Shown here one piece after another: positions 1 to 9,511 of a stretch of 64,000 bases of DNA. The DNA lies in NCBI RefSeq assembly GCF_032248455.1, contig NZ_JAVTTP010000001.1, forward strand, positions 2,478,501 through 2,542,500, read 5' to 3'. Made by a program: the position numbers and the translations under genes. Within the stretch, counting starts at the first letter, position 1. Each line of letters opens with the position of its first letter. The notes under the pieces are model-generated. The model was not told where the DNA came from. It searched no databases and worked only from the letters and a program-made list of their open reading frames with translations. The stretch is from Pricia mediterranea. GTDB lineage: Bacteria > Bacteroidota > Bacteroidia > Flavobacteriales > Flavobacteriaceae.

Positions 1-1428
1 GTTTCCTTCGAGTGAGAGGGCATCATTAATAGTGTAATCGAAACCTCCTTGGGCCACGACATCATCCGTTTTTCGTTTCGTTTCCCCTTCTTGGCCCATG
101 GCCCGGGGGTTCCAATATCCCGCGACCAGGTCGTAGGTGCCGTCGGGGTATTCCATGACCACGTTCCTGTTGATGTGCAATAGGCCTTGGATCAGCCGTT
201 GACCGGCAACTCCGGAGGCATTAATGGCGTGCCCGGGACCGCTGAAGTTCTCGTTCCGGTACATGAGGCCCGCTTTAAAGGTCAGCTTTTCGCTGGCGAA
301 CAGGTCCGCATTGATACGCATCGTAGTCCTTTTATTATTGAAGTTCTTAAGGATACCATCGGTGTCGCTGTAGTTGACCGATGCGAAGATTTTACCTAGG
401 TCCCCTCCACTGGAGATACTAAAGGTATGTTGTTGCATCAGGGCACTTTTATTGAAAATGCCCTCTTCCCAATTCGCCCAGGGAAACTCGAAGGGCTTGG
501 TTCCCGCGACGGCGTTCCTGATGTATTCTTCGGAAAAAGTAGGCGAGCCCCCGGCATTGACCTGTGCTTCGTTTTCCAGGCGCAACCAAGATTCGGTATC
601 CGCTTTTTCGGGGAAAAAGCTGGGATTTTGGACCCCGGCAAAGGTGTTATAGGATAAGATGGTGCCCGAGGAGGTGCCTCGTTTTGTAGTCACTAGAATT
701 ACCCCGTTGGCCGCTCGCGAACCGTAAATCGCGGCAGAGGACGCATCTTTCAATACCGAAATGGATTCGATGTTCTGGGGTTCGACCGAACTAAGCGATT
801 GCTCGATACCATCGACGAGTACCAACGGGTCGGAATTGTTCAGGGTTCCGACGCCCCTGATCCGGATTCCCGCGTCCTCGACCCCGGGAGCCCCGCCTTT
901 ATTGATAATGGTGAGCCCAGGAGATTGGCCTTGCAAAGCCGTCGTCGTACTGGTTACGGGACGTTGCGCAAGGGCATCACCATCGACCGAGCTGATTGCT
1001 CCGGTGACCTTCTCCCGGCTTTGGGTTCCGTATCCGACGACCACCACTTCATCGAGCCCCGCGGCATCTTCGTCCATAGTTATCGAGACGGTGGATTGAC
1101 CATCAACATTGACTTCTTTGGTGGCAAATCCGATATAGGAAACAACCAACACGGCATTATCTCCGACCTCGAGCGAAAAATTTCCATCGAAATCGGTCTG
1201 GGTGCCGTTGGTAGTCCCTTTTTCAACGATATTGGCGCCGGCCAGGGGAACGCCTTGTGCATCGGAAACGGTTCCGGAGACCTGCTGTTGTACATTGGTC
1301 CTTGCCGTATCAGGACGGGCCTGAACCTGAAATAAGGGAGACATCAGCGTGAAAATGGTCAATATCGCGGTCAGGGCGATTTTTGAAATACGCCATGGTG
1401 GCGCTCCTTTGAGATAGTGTTCTTTCAT
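1..1428 (-). CDS. SusC/RagA-family TonB-linked outer membrane receptor, 5' part only
   Basis: Outer-membrane receptor that imports glycans or other polymers with a SusD-like lipoprotein and TonB energy. The reading frame stays open for 476 codons from the ATG at 1428 to the window edge, so the 3' part lies outside. An N-terminal hydrophobic signal (about residues 14-37) is followed by a carboxypeptidase-regulatory-like domain (about 48-125), the linker DEVVVVGYGTQ and a TonB plug containing LVDGIEQ and AAIYGSRAANGVI. These are hallmark SusC features. A susD gene would be expected beyond position 1. A sulfatase lies just upstream on the same strand, which suggests a role in using sulfated glycans, though this is inference from position. 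Recognition of the family is secure; the substrate is unknown. Confidence 0.93.
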   Translation of the reverse strand, partial: MKEHYLKGAPPWRISKIALTAILTIFTLMSPLFQVQARPDTARTNVQQQVSGTVSDAQGVPLAGANIVEKGTTNGTQTDFDGNFSLEVGDNAVLVVSYIGFATKEVNVDGQSTVSITMDEDAAGLDEVVVVGYGTQSREKVTGAISSVDGDALAQRPVTSTTTALQGQSPGLTIINKGGAPGVEDAGIRIRGVGTLNNSDPLVLVDGIEQSLSSVEPQNIESISVLKDASSAAIYGSRAANGVILVTTKRGTSSGTILSYNTFAGVQNPSFFPEKADTESWLRLENEAQVNAGGSPTFSEEYIRNAVAGTKPFEFPWANWEEGIFNKSALMQQHTFSISSGGDLGKIFASVNYSDTDGILKNFNNKRTTMRINADLFASEKLTFKAGLMYRNENFSGPGHAINASGVAGQRLIQGLLHINRNVVMEYPDGTYDLVAGYWNPRAMGQEGETKRKTDDVVAQGGFDYTINDALSLEGN

Positions 1429-1700
1429 AACTCGAGAGAGATTAAATGATTAGGTGATTTTGAATGGGGTGGTGAATTTAAGGTTGTATAGTTAAGGTTA
1501 AAAAGTTGTCGTAAGGCAAGGTCACCATTTTGCCGTTCGGACGAAAATGAAAGTTAAAAGTAATATAAAATTTAAACTATACAAAGGGCTATTCTATCTT
1601 CTTTATATCCCGCTATAAAATCTCTTTGGTCGAACCAGGCTCTACCTACCGTGCAGCAGATCAGGGCGAGCCGCTAGTTCGACTAGGTTCATTTGGTCGG

Positions 1701-3326
1701 CTATTTCATTTTTTCCTTATAGATATCGATATATTTCTGGTCAAGCTCGGGCGAATCCTTATACTTTATCCGGAGCTTGGTCAGTTCCGCTTTTAGCTTC
1801 TCGACCACGTCGGCATAGGCCGGGTTGTTGTAAACGTTATTCATTTCGTTGGGATCCTTCTTGCGGTCGTAGAGCTCCCATTCGTCCACATCGTAATAAA
1901 AATGCGCCAATTTGTAGTCCTTGGTCACGATACCGTAATGTCGTTTGACCATGTGCACGCTCGGATATTCATAATAATGGTAATAGACCGCATCGCGATC
2001 CCATTCCTTATTGTTCCCTTCGAGCAAGGGCATCAAGCTTTCGCCCTGCATGTCGTCAGGGGCGGATATGCCCGCAGCTTCGAGAAAGGTCTGTGCGAAA
2101 TCGAGGTTTTGCACCATCTCGTCTTCAGTGGTGCCCGGAGTGATGACGTTCGGCCATCGGACCAGTAAGGGTGTTTTGAACGATTCGTCGTAAATAAAGC
2201 GTTTATCGAACCACCCATGCTCGCCCAGATAAAAACCTTGGTCGGAGGTGTAGACGACGATGGTGTTTTCAGCCAGCCCGCTCTCGTCAAGATAGTCCAG
2301 CACCCGCCCGACATTATCGTCCACCGAGGATATGGTGCCCAGGTAATCTTGCATATACCTCTGATATTTCCAAATCATTTTTTCACGATCGGTCATCGAC
2401 GGCCAGTTTTCTTTGAAGTCGGCGTTAATGGCTTCGAGAACGGGCCTGTATTCGGCCTGTTGTTCTGCGGTAGCCCGACCAAAGGGCCCCCAGAACCCCA
2501 TATCGAATTCCGGTACTTCGGGTTCGACACCTCCCATTTCGGCGATGGTTTGCGGAAACACCTTGCTGTCATGGCTGTATTTCATGTGCTTCAACAGGTT
2601 CATTTCGGCGGTCTTGGCGGCGGTGCCCCGGTTCTCGTAATCGTCAAAGAGAGTCTCGGGCAGTGGAAATTCCTTTTGGTAAAACTCCTTAAATTTATCC
2701 GCACGCGGCCACCAAGGTCGGTGGGGGGCTTTGTGCAGGTACATCATCATAAATGGCTTTTCGGCGTTGCGGCCGGACTTCAGCCAATCTAACGTCATGT
2801 CGGTAATAATGTCGGTCACGTAACCCTGTTTGGTCACCCGACCGCCTTCTTTGGTGATGAACTCCGGGTTGATATAGTTCCCCTGCCCGGGCAAGATCAT
2901 AAACTCGTCGACCCCTTTCGGACTGTTTCCAAAGTGAAGCTTGCCGAACATGGCCGTCTGGTAGCCCGCTTTTTGAAACAGTTGCGGAAAAGTAACCTGG
3001 GTGGTGTCGAATGCCATGTGGTTGTCGATTTTCCCGTTGATATGGTTGTGTTTCCCGGTTAGGATGACCGCCCGTGACGGGGCGCAAATTGAATTTGTGA
3101 CACTGGCGTTGGTAAAGCGGATGCCCTCCTTGGCCAAGCGATCGATATTGGGGGTTTTTAACAATCGATCGTCGTAGGCACTTATGGCCTGATAGGCGTG
3201 GTCATCGGACATAATAAAAAGGATGTTGGGCCGTTCTTTGCCGTTTTGCTGACCCTCTTGGGCCATCCCTGTAATGCCGCCCAGCACAAGGCAGATCAGC
3301 AGGATGATTAAGTTTTCGGTCTTCAT
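1701..3326 (-). CDS. Secreted sulfatase (type I, formylglycine-dependent)
   Basis: Hydrolyses sulfate esters, probably on a polysaccharide, in the periplasm or outside the cell. A signal peptide covers about residues 1-22. The metal-binding DD is at 41-42. The signature CAPSR at 81-85 carries the cysteine matured to formylglycine. GKLHFG (128-133), the His at 198, and DQGFYLGEHGWFDK (362-375) supply the usual active-site Asp, Gln, His and Lys. The length of 541 aa is normal. The overall pattern recalls N-acetylglucosamine-6-sulfatase-like members (SulfAtlas S1_11), but the subfamily is a guess. It lies upstream of a SusC receptor on the same strand, with a 272-bp gap, so cotranscription is not assured. 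Confidence 0.93.
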   Translation of the reverse strand: MKTENLIILLICLVLGGITGMAQEGQQNGKERPNILFIMSDDHAYQAISAYDDRLLKTPNIDRLAKEGIRFTNASVTNSICAPSRAVILTGKHNHINGKIDNHMAFDTTQVTFPQLFQKAGYQTAMFGKLHFGNSPKGVDEFMILPGQGNYINPEFITKEGGRVTKQGYVTDIITDMTLDWLKSGRNAEKPFMMMYLHKAPHRPWWPRADKFKEFYQKEFPLPETLFDDYENRGTAAKTAEMNLLKHMKYSHDSKVFPQTIAEMGGVEPEVPEFDMGFWGPFGRATAEQQAEYRPVLEAINADFKENWPSMTDREKMIWKYQRYMQDYLGTISSVDDNVGRVLDYLDESGLAENTIVVYTSDQGFYLGEHGWFDKRFIYDESFKTPLLVRWPNVITPGTTEDEMVQNLDFAQTFLEAAGISAPDDMQGESLMPLLEGNNKEWDRDAVYYHYYEYPSVHMVKRHYGIVTKDYKLAHFYYDVDEWELYDRKKDPNEMNNVYNNPAYADVVEKLKAELTKLRIKYKDSPELDQKYIDIYKEKMK

Positions 3327-3468
3327 AGTGTCGATAAAGATTTAATTAGGAATTTATTTAAGGCCGCGATCGGTTTTCAGGATCCCATGCCGATTTTTCA
3401 ACGGCCAAGATAATTGAAATTTTGTAGACTGAAGGTTAATGTATTCACCGTGTGCAGTGCATCGGGCA

Positions 3469-4605
3469 TTAATTGTACTGCACCTTTCGGATGATTCGCT
3501 GGGCCTCCTTTAACGAGCGATATCCTGCCTCGTCGTATTCTTTCAACAAGGGACGGGCCACATCCATTTGCTCCTTGGCCTCTTCAAATCCGTTCAGATA
3601 ACATATGAGGTAAGTATCGGGCAGTTGCTTCAGATCTTTTCTCTCCGAATCGGTCAAGACGACGCTTTTTGAGAGTTTTTGAAGTAGGGCGTTGTTGGCG
3701 TTGTAAACGTGGTGCAGGTTTTTTGTGTCGTATCTGGGCGGTTCAAAAAGCAACCTGGTCTGAATTTGGTAGGTACCGTTGTTTTCGAACGTGATGACGA
3801 CTTCCTCCAGGGGATAATGGCTCTGTTGCCTGCCTAATCCCAACTGCACGTATTCCTTGGTGGTAAAGGAATTCTCGTCGTAAGTGATGGTTACCTCGTC
3901 TAAAGTGGAATAAAACAGCTTCACCTGTTCGTTGATCAGCTCGATATCTACCCGAGAATAATAGGTTTTGTTGTTTATCTTTTTTTGGTTGCCGGCCCAG
4001 CAGACCACGAATTGCTCTTTGAATACCTTGTAGTCGCTCTCCAAATCGGGGTGGCGGTGGTTGAGAAAGTCGATGACCCCGTCAAGGGTCAGCTCGATAT
4101 TGTTCTTGGCATGTTGTTCGATGGTGGCAACGGCCTCGGCATTGATGTCCTTAAGCTCGATATCGAAGGCCTTGGGCATGCTCATACTGCCGTCGCGGAA
4201 AAAGACCATGCCGCCGTAATATTTCCAAATGTTCCTGCGCAATGCACAGACCTTTCCGGTCGAGGTGATCGTGACCAGCCCCACCACCTTGCCTTCGGGC
4301 AGATTGGGAAAGGGAATGTTTTCATAGCTGATCAGCGGCGGGTTGTCGAGGTACGCGTTGACCAGGTTTTGGATCTTACTGTCATCGAAGAAGTCCACCC
4401 CGACAATCTTATTGTCCTCATCTTTGACCCCGATTACAATGAACGATCGGTTCTTGGGGTTGCTGTTGGCCAGGGCACAGACGTGTTTTAAAAATTTGGC
4501 CTTCCCCTCCCGGCTTCCGATATCGACAAAACGTTTTTTGTCATAGAAGCTGTTCTCGTCGTTATGGGCGAGCAAGTTTTTGACAAGAAGGCGTTTGTTG
4601 ATCAT
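3469..4605 (-). CDS. AlbA_2 / Schlafen-type putative DNA-binding or ATP-binding protein
   Basis: The N-terminal about 150 residues carry the pattern of the AlbA_2 (formerly AAA_4) domain: a start rich in polar residues, ALANSNPKNRSFIVIGVKD (a GV-x-D/E strand-turn typical of the family), then IQNLVNAYLDNPP and a second strand region with VVGLVTI. The rest (about 160-378) is unrecognised. Members of this family occur as stand-alone regulators and as parts of defence systems; its job here is unknown. The ATG at 4605 lies 3 bp after the stop of the upstream dehydrogenase, so the two are almost certainly cotranscribed. There is no signal peptide, so the protein should be cytoplasmic. Confidence 0.75.
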   Translation of the reverse strand: MINKRLLVKNLLAHNDENSFYDKKRFVDIGSREGKAKFLKHVCALANSNPKNRSFIVIGVKDEDNKIVGVDFFDDSKIQNLVNAYLDNPPLISYENIPFPNLPEGKVVGLVTITSTGKVCALRRNIWKYYGGMVFFRDGSMSMPKAFDIELKDINAEAVATIEQHAKNNIELTLDGVIDFLNHRHPDLESDYKVFKEQFVVCWAGNQKKINNKTYYSRVDIELINEQVKLFYSTLDEVTITYDENSFTTKEYVQLGLGRQQSHYPLEEVVITFENNGTYQIQTRLLFEPPRYDTKNLHHVYNANNALLQKLSKSVVLTDSERKDLKQLPDTYLICYLNGFEEAKEQMDVARPLLKEYDEAGYRSLKEAQRIIRKVQYN

Positions 4606-4608
4606 GGT

Positions 4609-5391
4609 TCAGTCCTTATTCCATACCATCGCCGAAGCTTGGGCCGTCGGGGTAACCACCAGATCGGCTATGTTGACGTGCGGGGGACGGGTAACCACAA
4701 AAAACAGGGTCTCGGCGACATCTTCCGCCAACAGGGGTTTGAATCCGTCGTAGACCTCGTCGGCACGGTCGTCGTCGCCCTTAAAGCGAACATTGCTGAA
4801 CTCAGTCTCTACCGCCCCTGGGTTTACGGCGCCCACTTTGATGCCGTAAGGGTTGAGGTCCATTCGCATGCCGATGGTCAGGGCATCGACGGCGTGTTTG
4901 GTGGCGCAGTACACGTTGCCCTTCGGATAAACTTCCTTACTGGCCGTAGAACCGATGTTGATAATATGGCCGGATTTTCGCTTGACCATTCGCGGGGAGA
5001 CCGCTTTCGATACGTATAGGAGTCCCTTTACGTTAATATCGACCATGGCATCCCAATCATCGGGATTGCCTTCATCGATGGGGTCGAGGCCGTGGGCGTT
5101 ACCGGCATTGTTGATGAGGATGTCAATATCCGCGAATTCATCCGGAAGCGAAGCTACGGCGTCGAAGACGGCATCTTTATCGCGGACGTCGAAATTAAGG
5201 GTATGTACTTTGGTCTGCTTCCCCAATTCGGATTTCAGACCGTTTAGCCGATCTTGGCGTCTTCCACAAAGAATGAGTTGAATACCCTCAACGGCAAAGA
5301 GTATCGCCGTGGCTTTTCCGATGCCACTGGTTGCGCCGGTGATCAAGGCTATTTTGTTTGTCAATGATTTTTTGTTTTCTGGTGCGTTCAT
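4609..5391 (-). CDS. SDR-family NADP-dependent oxidoreductase (YdfG-like)
   Basis: Classical short-chain dehydrogenase of 260 aa. The nucleotide-binding GATSGIG is at 19-25, NNAG at 94-97, and the catalytic Ser148, Tyr161 and Lys165 (YCATK) are all present. CGRRQDR after beta-2 has the basic residues that favour NADPH. The closest well-known type is the 3-hydroxy acid / L-allo-threonine dehydrogenase YdfG, but the substrate cannot be read from sequence. It is the first gene of a two-gene unit with the AlbA_2 protein at 3469-4605, separated by only 3 bp. The start is the ATG at 5391. A 395-bp intergenic region separates it from the divergent moxR gene. Confidence 0.9.
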   Translation of the reverse strand: MNAPENKKSLTNKIALITGATSGIGKATAILFAVEGIQLILCGRRQDRLNGLKSELGKQTKVHTLNFDVRDKDAVFDAVASLPDEFADIDILINNAGNAHGLDPIDEGNPDDWDAMVDINVKGLLYVSKAVSPRMVKRKSGHIINIGSTASKEVYPKGNVYCATKHAVDALTIGMRMDLNPYGIKVGAVNPGAVETEFSNVRFKGDDDRADEVYDGFKPLLAEDVAETLFFVVTRPPHVNIADLVVTPTAQASAMVWNKD

Positions 5392-5786
5392 ATTTAGTTC
5401 TTTGCGTTATTTTGATTGCTGTTTATCCGTCATTGCCCACTCGTTAAATAGGACTTAAGCCGGAATGAATTAAGAAGTGAAATTGTTGAGAGTTTTAAAA
5501 ATCGACCGGTTTTTGAGATTTAATAGTCTTTGCCCCTAGGTCACCGCCCTATGTCAAGGTTTAGGTCCGTTCAAAGTTAATCAGATAATTTGAGGGCTTC
5601 CTGTTTTAATGAGATCTGTTTGTGTGCCACAGTTCGAAAGAAACTGTAAATCCCTTAAACTCTTGCTAAAACTCAGGGTCCCGCCGCTTTTTTAACCTAT
5701 CATTAACAGCGGGGCAAGCAATAAATTTTCAATTTGCATGCTTGTTATACCAACCCGCTTATCCAATATAAATTTATAAAAATACT
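5392..5786. other. Intergenic region between divergent SDR and moxR genes
   Basis: 395 bp with no convincing gene. It must hold the promoters of both divergent units. On the plus strand, TTTAATAGTCTTTGCC near 5518-5533 is a loose match to a Bacteroidetes -7 box, but with one base too many; no clean TTG-spacer-TAnnTTTG was found on either strand. The last 60 bp before moxR are AT-rich. Confidence 0.5.
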
Positions 5787-6788
5787 ATGGAAGAGAATAC
5801 GGCTGTCGACATCAGTGCGGTAAACGAAAAAATAGAGCGTGAAAGCGCTTTTATCGATCTATTGACTACCGAAATGAACAAGGTGATCGTCGGGCAAAGA
5901 CACATGATCGAGCGACTATTGATCGGTCTTTTGGGACAGGGCCATATTTTGCTCGAAGGGGTGCCCGGACTGGCAAAGACCTTGGCCATAAATACTTTGG
6001 CAAGGGCCGTAAAGGGTAGCTTCAGTCGTATTCAGTTTACTCCCGATCTATTGCCCGCCGATGTGGTCGGGACGTTGATCTACAATATGAAGCTCAACGA
6101 TTTCTCCATCAAAAAAGGTCCGATTTTCGCCAACTTCGTGCTTGCCGATGAAATTAACCGCGCCCCGGCCAAGGTGCAGTCCGCGCTTCTGGAGGCCATG
6201 CAAGAAAAACAGGTGACCATCGGCGACGAAACCTTTATTTTGGACAAGCCCTTTTTAGTGATGGCCACACAGAATCCCGTTGAGCAGGAAGGGACCTATC
6301 CGTTGCCCGAGGCGCAGGTCGACCGTTTTATGCTCAAGACCGTTATCGACTATCCGAAAATGAACCAAGAGCAATTGATCATGCGTCAAAATCTTTTAGG
6401 GGCATACGATACGGTAAATCCGGTGGTCACGTTGAACCAGATCTTGAGCGCCCAGAAAGCGGTGCGCGAGGTGTATATGGACGAGAAAATTGAAAAATAC
6501 ATTCTCGATCTGGTTTTCGCCACTCGATATCCGGAGAAATACAACCTCGAAAGCTTGGAGCATTTCATCAGTTTTGGAGCGTCCCCGAGGGGAAGCATCA
6601 ACTTGGGCAATGCCGCCAAATGCTACGCGTTCATCAAACGCCGGGGCTATGTGGTGCCAGAGGATGTACGGGCCGTGGTGCACGATGTGCTAAGACATAG
6701 AATCGGTATCACCTATGAGGCCGAGGCCGAGAACATCACTTCCGAAGAGATCATCAACAAGATCGTCAACGAAATCGAAGTACCGTGA
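5787..6788 (+). CDS. MoxR-family AAA+ ATPase
   Basis: Cytoplasmic AAA+ chaperone-like ATPase of 333 aa that, in this gene context, is thought to act on the VWA-domain Bat proteins. Walker A GVPGLAKT is at 58-65, Walker B LADEIN at 119-124 and sensor-1 ATQNP at 160-164. The MoxR-type C-terminal lid follows, with SPRGSINL near 270. It opens an eight-gene plus-strand run (moxR, DUF58, membrane protein, batA-E). The Bat operon of Bacteroides fragilis is linked to aerotolerance; here the exact role is inferred from that. Start ATG 5787 gives the normal N-terminus. Confidence 0.95.
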   Translation: MEENTAVDISAVNEKIERESAFIDLLTTEMNKVIVGQRHMIERLLIGLLGQGHILLEGVPGLAKTLAINTLARAVKGSFSRIQFTPDLLPADVVGTLIYNMKLNDFSIKKGPIFANFVLADEINRAPAKVQSALLEAMQEKQVTIGDETFILDKPFLVMATQNPVEQEGTYPLPEAQVDRFMLKTVIDYPKMNQEQLIMRQNLLGAYDTVNPVVTLNQILSAQKAVREVYMDEKIEKYILDLVFATRYPEKYNLESLEHFISFGASPRGSINLGNAAKCYAFIKRRGYVVPEDVRAVVHDVLRHRIGITYEAEAENITSEEIINKIVNEIEVP

Positions 6789-6839
6789 AAGTAGAGGGCA
6801 GTTCCGGTGGCTGTAGGCAGGAGTGTTAGAAATACAACG

Positions 6840-6900
6840 GTGACTGCCACTGTCGACCGCAACTGCCACTACCGATCGAAACAGCCACTGCCTACTGAAA
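6840..6900 (+). repeat. Degenerate ACTGCCACTG-type repeat in moxR-DUF58 spacer
   Basis: Several near-copies of ACTGCCACT (6842-6851, 6861-6870, and AGCCACTGCC near 6883-6892) are packed into the spacer just upstream of the DUF58 start codon. Reading the frame upstream through it gives an unnatural peptide, so it is non-coding. An inverted piece (GTGGCTGTAGGCAG at 6808-6821) could pair with it. This looks like a strain- or genus-level intergenic repeat. Confidence 0.5.
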
Positions 6901-6902
6901 AA

Positions 6903-7769
6903 ATGGATACTAAAGAACTACTTAAAAAAGTACGCAAGATCGAGATCAAGACGCGGCGTCTCTCCGATCATGTTTTCGGGGGGGAATACCATTCCACCTT
7001 CAAGGGCCGGGGAATGGCATTCAGCGAAGTGCGGCAATACCAGTTCGGCGATGATGTTCGCAGTATCGATTGGAACGTTACCGCCCGGTACAACGAACCG
7101 TACGTGAAGGTTTTCGAAGAGGAGCGCGAGCTCACGATGATGCTTATGGTCGATGTGAGCGGTTCGGAGCTTTTCGGCACAGCGAACCAATTTAAAAAGG
7201 ACATCATTACCGAAATATCGGCCACTCTGGCCTTTTCGGCCTTGCAGAACAACGATAAGGCGGGCTTGATTCTGTTTTCGGATCAAGTGGAGCTGTACAT
7301 CCCCCCGAAGAAAGGCAAGAGCCATGTGTTGCGTATCATAAGGGAGTTATTGGAATTCAAGCCCGAAAGCAACCGTACCGATATCACGGAGGCCTTGCGG
7401 TTCTTGAGCAGTGTCATGAAGAAAAGGGCCATTGTCTTCGTTTTGTCCGATTTTATAGCCGACGACTACGAAAAGACGTTAAAGATTGCAGGCAACAAAC
7501 ACGACCTGACGGGAATACGTATCTACGACGAACGCGAAGAGAATATTCCCAATTTAGGAATGGTACAGTTTTTGGATGCCGAGACCGGAGAGGTGCAATT
7601 GGTGAACACCCAGTCAAGGAGCGTCAGGAATGCCTATGGTGACTACAATCGTCAGCGGGTCGATTATTTTAGGGAAACCTTTACGAAATCCGGCTGCGGG
7701 ACCCTGAGCTGTCGTGTCGATGAGAGCTATGTAAAAAAGTTGTTGGGCTATTTTAAACGAAGGGGATGA
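6903..7769 (+). CDS. DUF58 domain protein of the Bat operon
   Basis: 288-aa cytoplasmic protein with the DUF58 core. FGDDVRSIDWNVTAR at about 50-64 is the family signature. It is followed by a VWA-like fold whose metal site begins at MVDVSGS (near 82-88). Its partner in known systems is MoxR, encoded just upstream. The frame is open back to a possible start at 6807, but that extension would translate a repeat-rich spacer. ATG 6903 gives MDTKELLKKVRKIEIKTRR, the usual beginning of this family, so it was chosen. Together with the membrane VWA proteins it probably forms an envelope-associated stress-response complex; this is inference from conserved synteny. Confidence 0.93.
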   Translation: MDTKELLKKVRKIEIKTRRLSDHVFGGEYHSTFKGRGMAFSEVRQYQFGDDVRSIDWNVTARYNEPYVKVFEEERELTMMLMVDVSGSELFGTANQFKKDIITEISATLAFSALQNNDKAGLILFSDQVELYIPPKKGKSHVLRIIRELLEFKPESNRTDITEALRFLSSVMKKRAIVFVLSDFIADDYEKTLKIAGNKHDLTGIRIYDEREENIPNLGMVQFLDAETGEVQLVNTQSRSVRNAYGDYNRQRVDYFRETFTKSGCGTLSCRVDESYVKKLLGYFKRRG

Positions 7770-7856
7770 TCGGTGTTATGGATTCAGGGTTATTTAACTT
7801 GGATGCCCCCAAGTGCTTATGAATCAGTGTCCGTCGAAAAAGGAATGAGCAACGCA

Positions 7857-7891
7857 TGATTTGGGATTTGGAATTTGGGATTTGGAATTTT
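7857..7891 (+). repeat. Tandem GGGATTTGGAATTT repeat before the third bat-operon gene
   Basis: The units GATTTGGGATTTGGA and ATTTGGGATTTGGA follow each other directly. An ATG at 7856 is in frame with the next gene and would translate this repeat as IWDLEFGIWNF, an implausible start for an exported protein. It is treated here as non-coding spacer, and the downstream GTG at 7898 as the start. Confidence 0.6.
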
Positions 7892-7897
7892 TCGTCC

Positions 7898-9511
7898 GTG
7901 AAACGGGGCATCCTCCTGTGTCTATTATTCTCGGTTTCTATAGGATTTTCCCAAAAAGTTCCCTCGATAACTTCAAGGACCGATACCACCGATATCAAGA
8001 TCGGGGAACAGGTCAATTTTACGGTGACGGTCGAGGCAGATAGCACGGCACAGGTCATTTTTCCGGAGGGACAGACCTTTTCCCCTTTGGAAACGGTAGA
8101 GGCCTTTGCCACGGATACCACCCGCAAGCAAGCCAGGATGACCTTGCAGAAGACCTATGCCCTAACCCAGTTCGATTCGGGGGCCTATAATCTGCCCGCC
8201 CAACGCATCGAGGTCAATGGCAAGGCCTTTTTTACCGATTCGACCGTAGTGAACGTGGCGAACGTTCCCGTCGATACGCTCACCCAGAAAATGTACGACA
8301 TCAAACCCCTGATGGAGGTCGAAAAGAGCCGTACCGAGCTTTGGTTTTGGGTGCTGGGCATCCTGTTGGGATTGGCCGTGGTCGCAGGCCTGCTCTATTG
8401 GTTCGTTTTCCGTAAGAAACCCTTGTCCGAAGAAGAAAAAGTAGCGCTATTGCCCGCATATGACCGGGCGTTGCTGGAACTGAAAAAACTGGAGAATTCC
8501 AAATACCTTATCCAGGAGGAGTACAAAGAATACTACTCCGAACTCACCGACATTGTTCGATCCTATCTCGAGGAAGACGTGAACGTGTCGGCCATGGAGA
8601 GCACCACCGATGAGCTGATAACCAAATTGGAACTGCGTAGGGACGCTGGGGAACTGCGACTTGAAGACGATACCCTCAAGCAGTTCAAGCGAATTTTACA
8701 AACGGCCGATCTGGTAAAATTTGCCAGGTCACGACCGGAGTCATCCATCGCACGGAACGACAGAAAATCCATCGAGGAAATCGTTACCAAGACCCATGAT
8801 GCCCTGCCCGAGCCTACGATAGAGGAGCTCATGGAGCAGGAGGAATATAAAGAGGAGCAGGCGCGCAAACAGCAGCGACGAAAGGTCGCGATCAGTATTG
8901 CCGCGATTTTTGGCTTCCTGGTGTTGACGGCCGGTATTGCTGTCGTTCGTTACGGTTTTGACCCGGTAAAGGATACCGTCTTGGGCCACCCCACCAAAAG
9001 TCTGCTCGAGGGAGAGTGGGTCGCCAGTACCTACGGATACCCTCCGATCAGTCTTGAAACGCCCGAAGTATTGAAAAGGCAATCCCCCGTCGTCCCACCC
9101 GGGTCGAAGACCGACATCCAAGAGTTACAGGCCTTTGAATACCAAGCTCCCGATGGAATTTTCGCAATCGGGGTGGCCTCCAGTTTGTACGCCCAGCAAA
9201 CCGAACCGGACTACGAACGGACCATCGATGCCTTTGTTCGCGGGCTGGAAAGCAGGGGTGCCAAGAATATCATTACGAAAGACGAGGAATTTACCACGGT
9301 GACCGGGGTCAAAGGTGTAAAAATATACGGTAGCGCCAATTTTGCCGTGCCCGATGCCAAGGAGGAGGTTCCCGGCAAATACGCCCTACTGCTTTTCGGC
9401 GGCCCGGGCTTCCAACAACAGGTCATGCTGACCTGGCGGGACGGGGATACCTATGCCGAACAGATCGTGGAGCACGTGTTGAACACGGTCGAAGTCAAAA
9501 CAGACGTATAA
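7898..9511 (+). CDS. Two-TM envelope protein of the Bat operon, unknown function
   Basis: 537 aa. From GTG 7898 there is a clear signal peptide (KRGILLCLLFSVSIGFS), then an exported beta-rich domain of about 110 residues resembling the N-terminal part of BatD-type proteins (KVPSITSRTDTTDIKIGEQ). A membrane segment (LWFWVLGILLGLAVVAGLLYW) follows near residue 135, then a charged helical region and a second membrane segment near 330 (ISIAAIFGFLVLTAGIAVV). The C-terminal domain is about 190 residues, unrecognised. The stop overlaps the batA ATG by one base (TAATG), so translation is probably coupled. A gene in this slot is common in flavobacterial Bat operons, but no function can be assigned. 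An upstream ATG at 7856 is disfavoured because it reads through a repeat. Confidence 0.8.
   Translation: MKRGILLCLLFSVSIGFSQKVPSITSRTDTTDIKIGEQVNFTVTVEADSTAQVIFPEGQTFSPLETVEAFATDTTRKQARMTLQKTYALTQFDSGAYNLPAQRIEVNGKAFFTDSTVVNVANVPVDTLTQKMYDIKPLMEVEKSRTELWFWVLGILLGLAVVAGLLYWFVFRKKPLSEEEKVALLPAYDRALLELKKLENSKYLIQEEYKEYYSELTDIVRSYLEEDVNVSAMESTTDELITKLELRRDAGELRLEDDTLKQFKRILQTADLVKFARSRPESSIARNDRKSIEEIVTKTHDALPEPTIEELMEQEEYKEEQARKQQRRKVAISIAAIFGFLVLTAGIAVVRYGFDPVKDTVLGHPTKSLLEGEWVASTYGYPPISLETPEVLKRQSPVVPPGSKTDIQELQAFEYQAPDGIFAIGVASSLYAQQTEPDYERTIDAFVRGLESRGAKNIITKDEEFTTVTGVKGVKIYGSANFAVPDAKEEVPGKYALLLFGGPGFQQQVMLTWRDGDTYAEQIVEHVLNTVEVKTDV

Noticed and set aside
1629-1683. Hairpin GTCGAAC/GTTCGAC between sulfatase and SusC genes as a riboswitch or terminator
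   Set aside because: The pairing is real (7 bp plus a GGCTC/GAGCC pair) but there is no T tract and no known riboswitch pattern, so no function is claimed.
2217-2792. 191-codon plus-strand frame inside the sulfatase gene
   Set aside because: Antisense to the sulfatase catalytic domain; composition (many Gly, Phe, His) is typical of a shadow frame.
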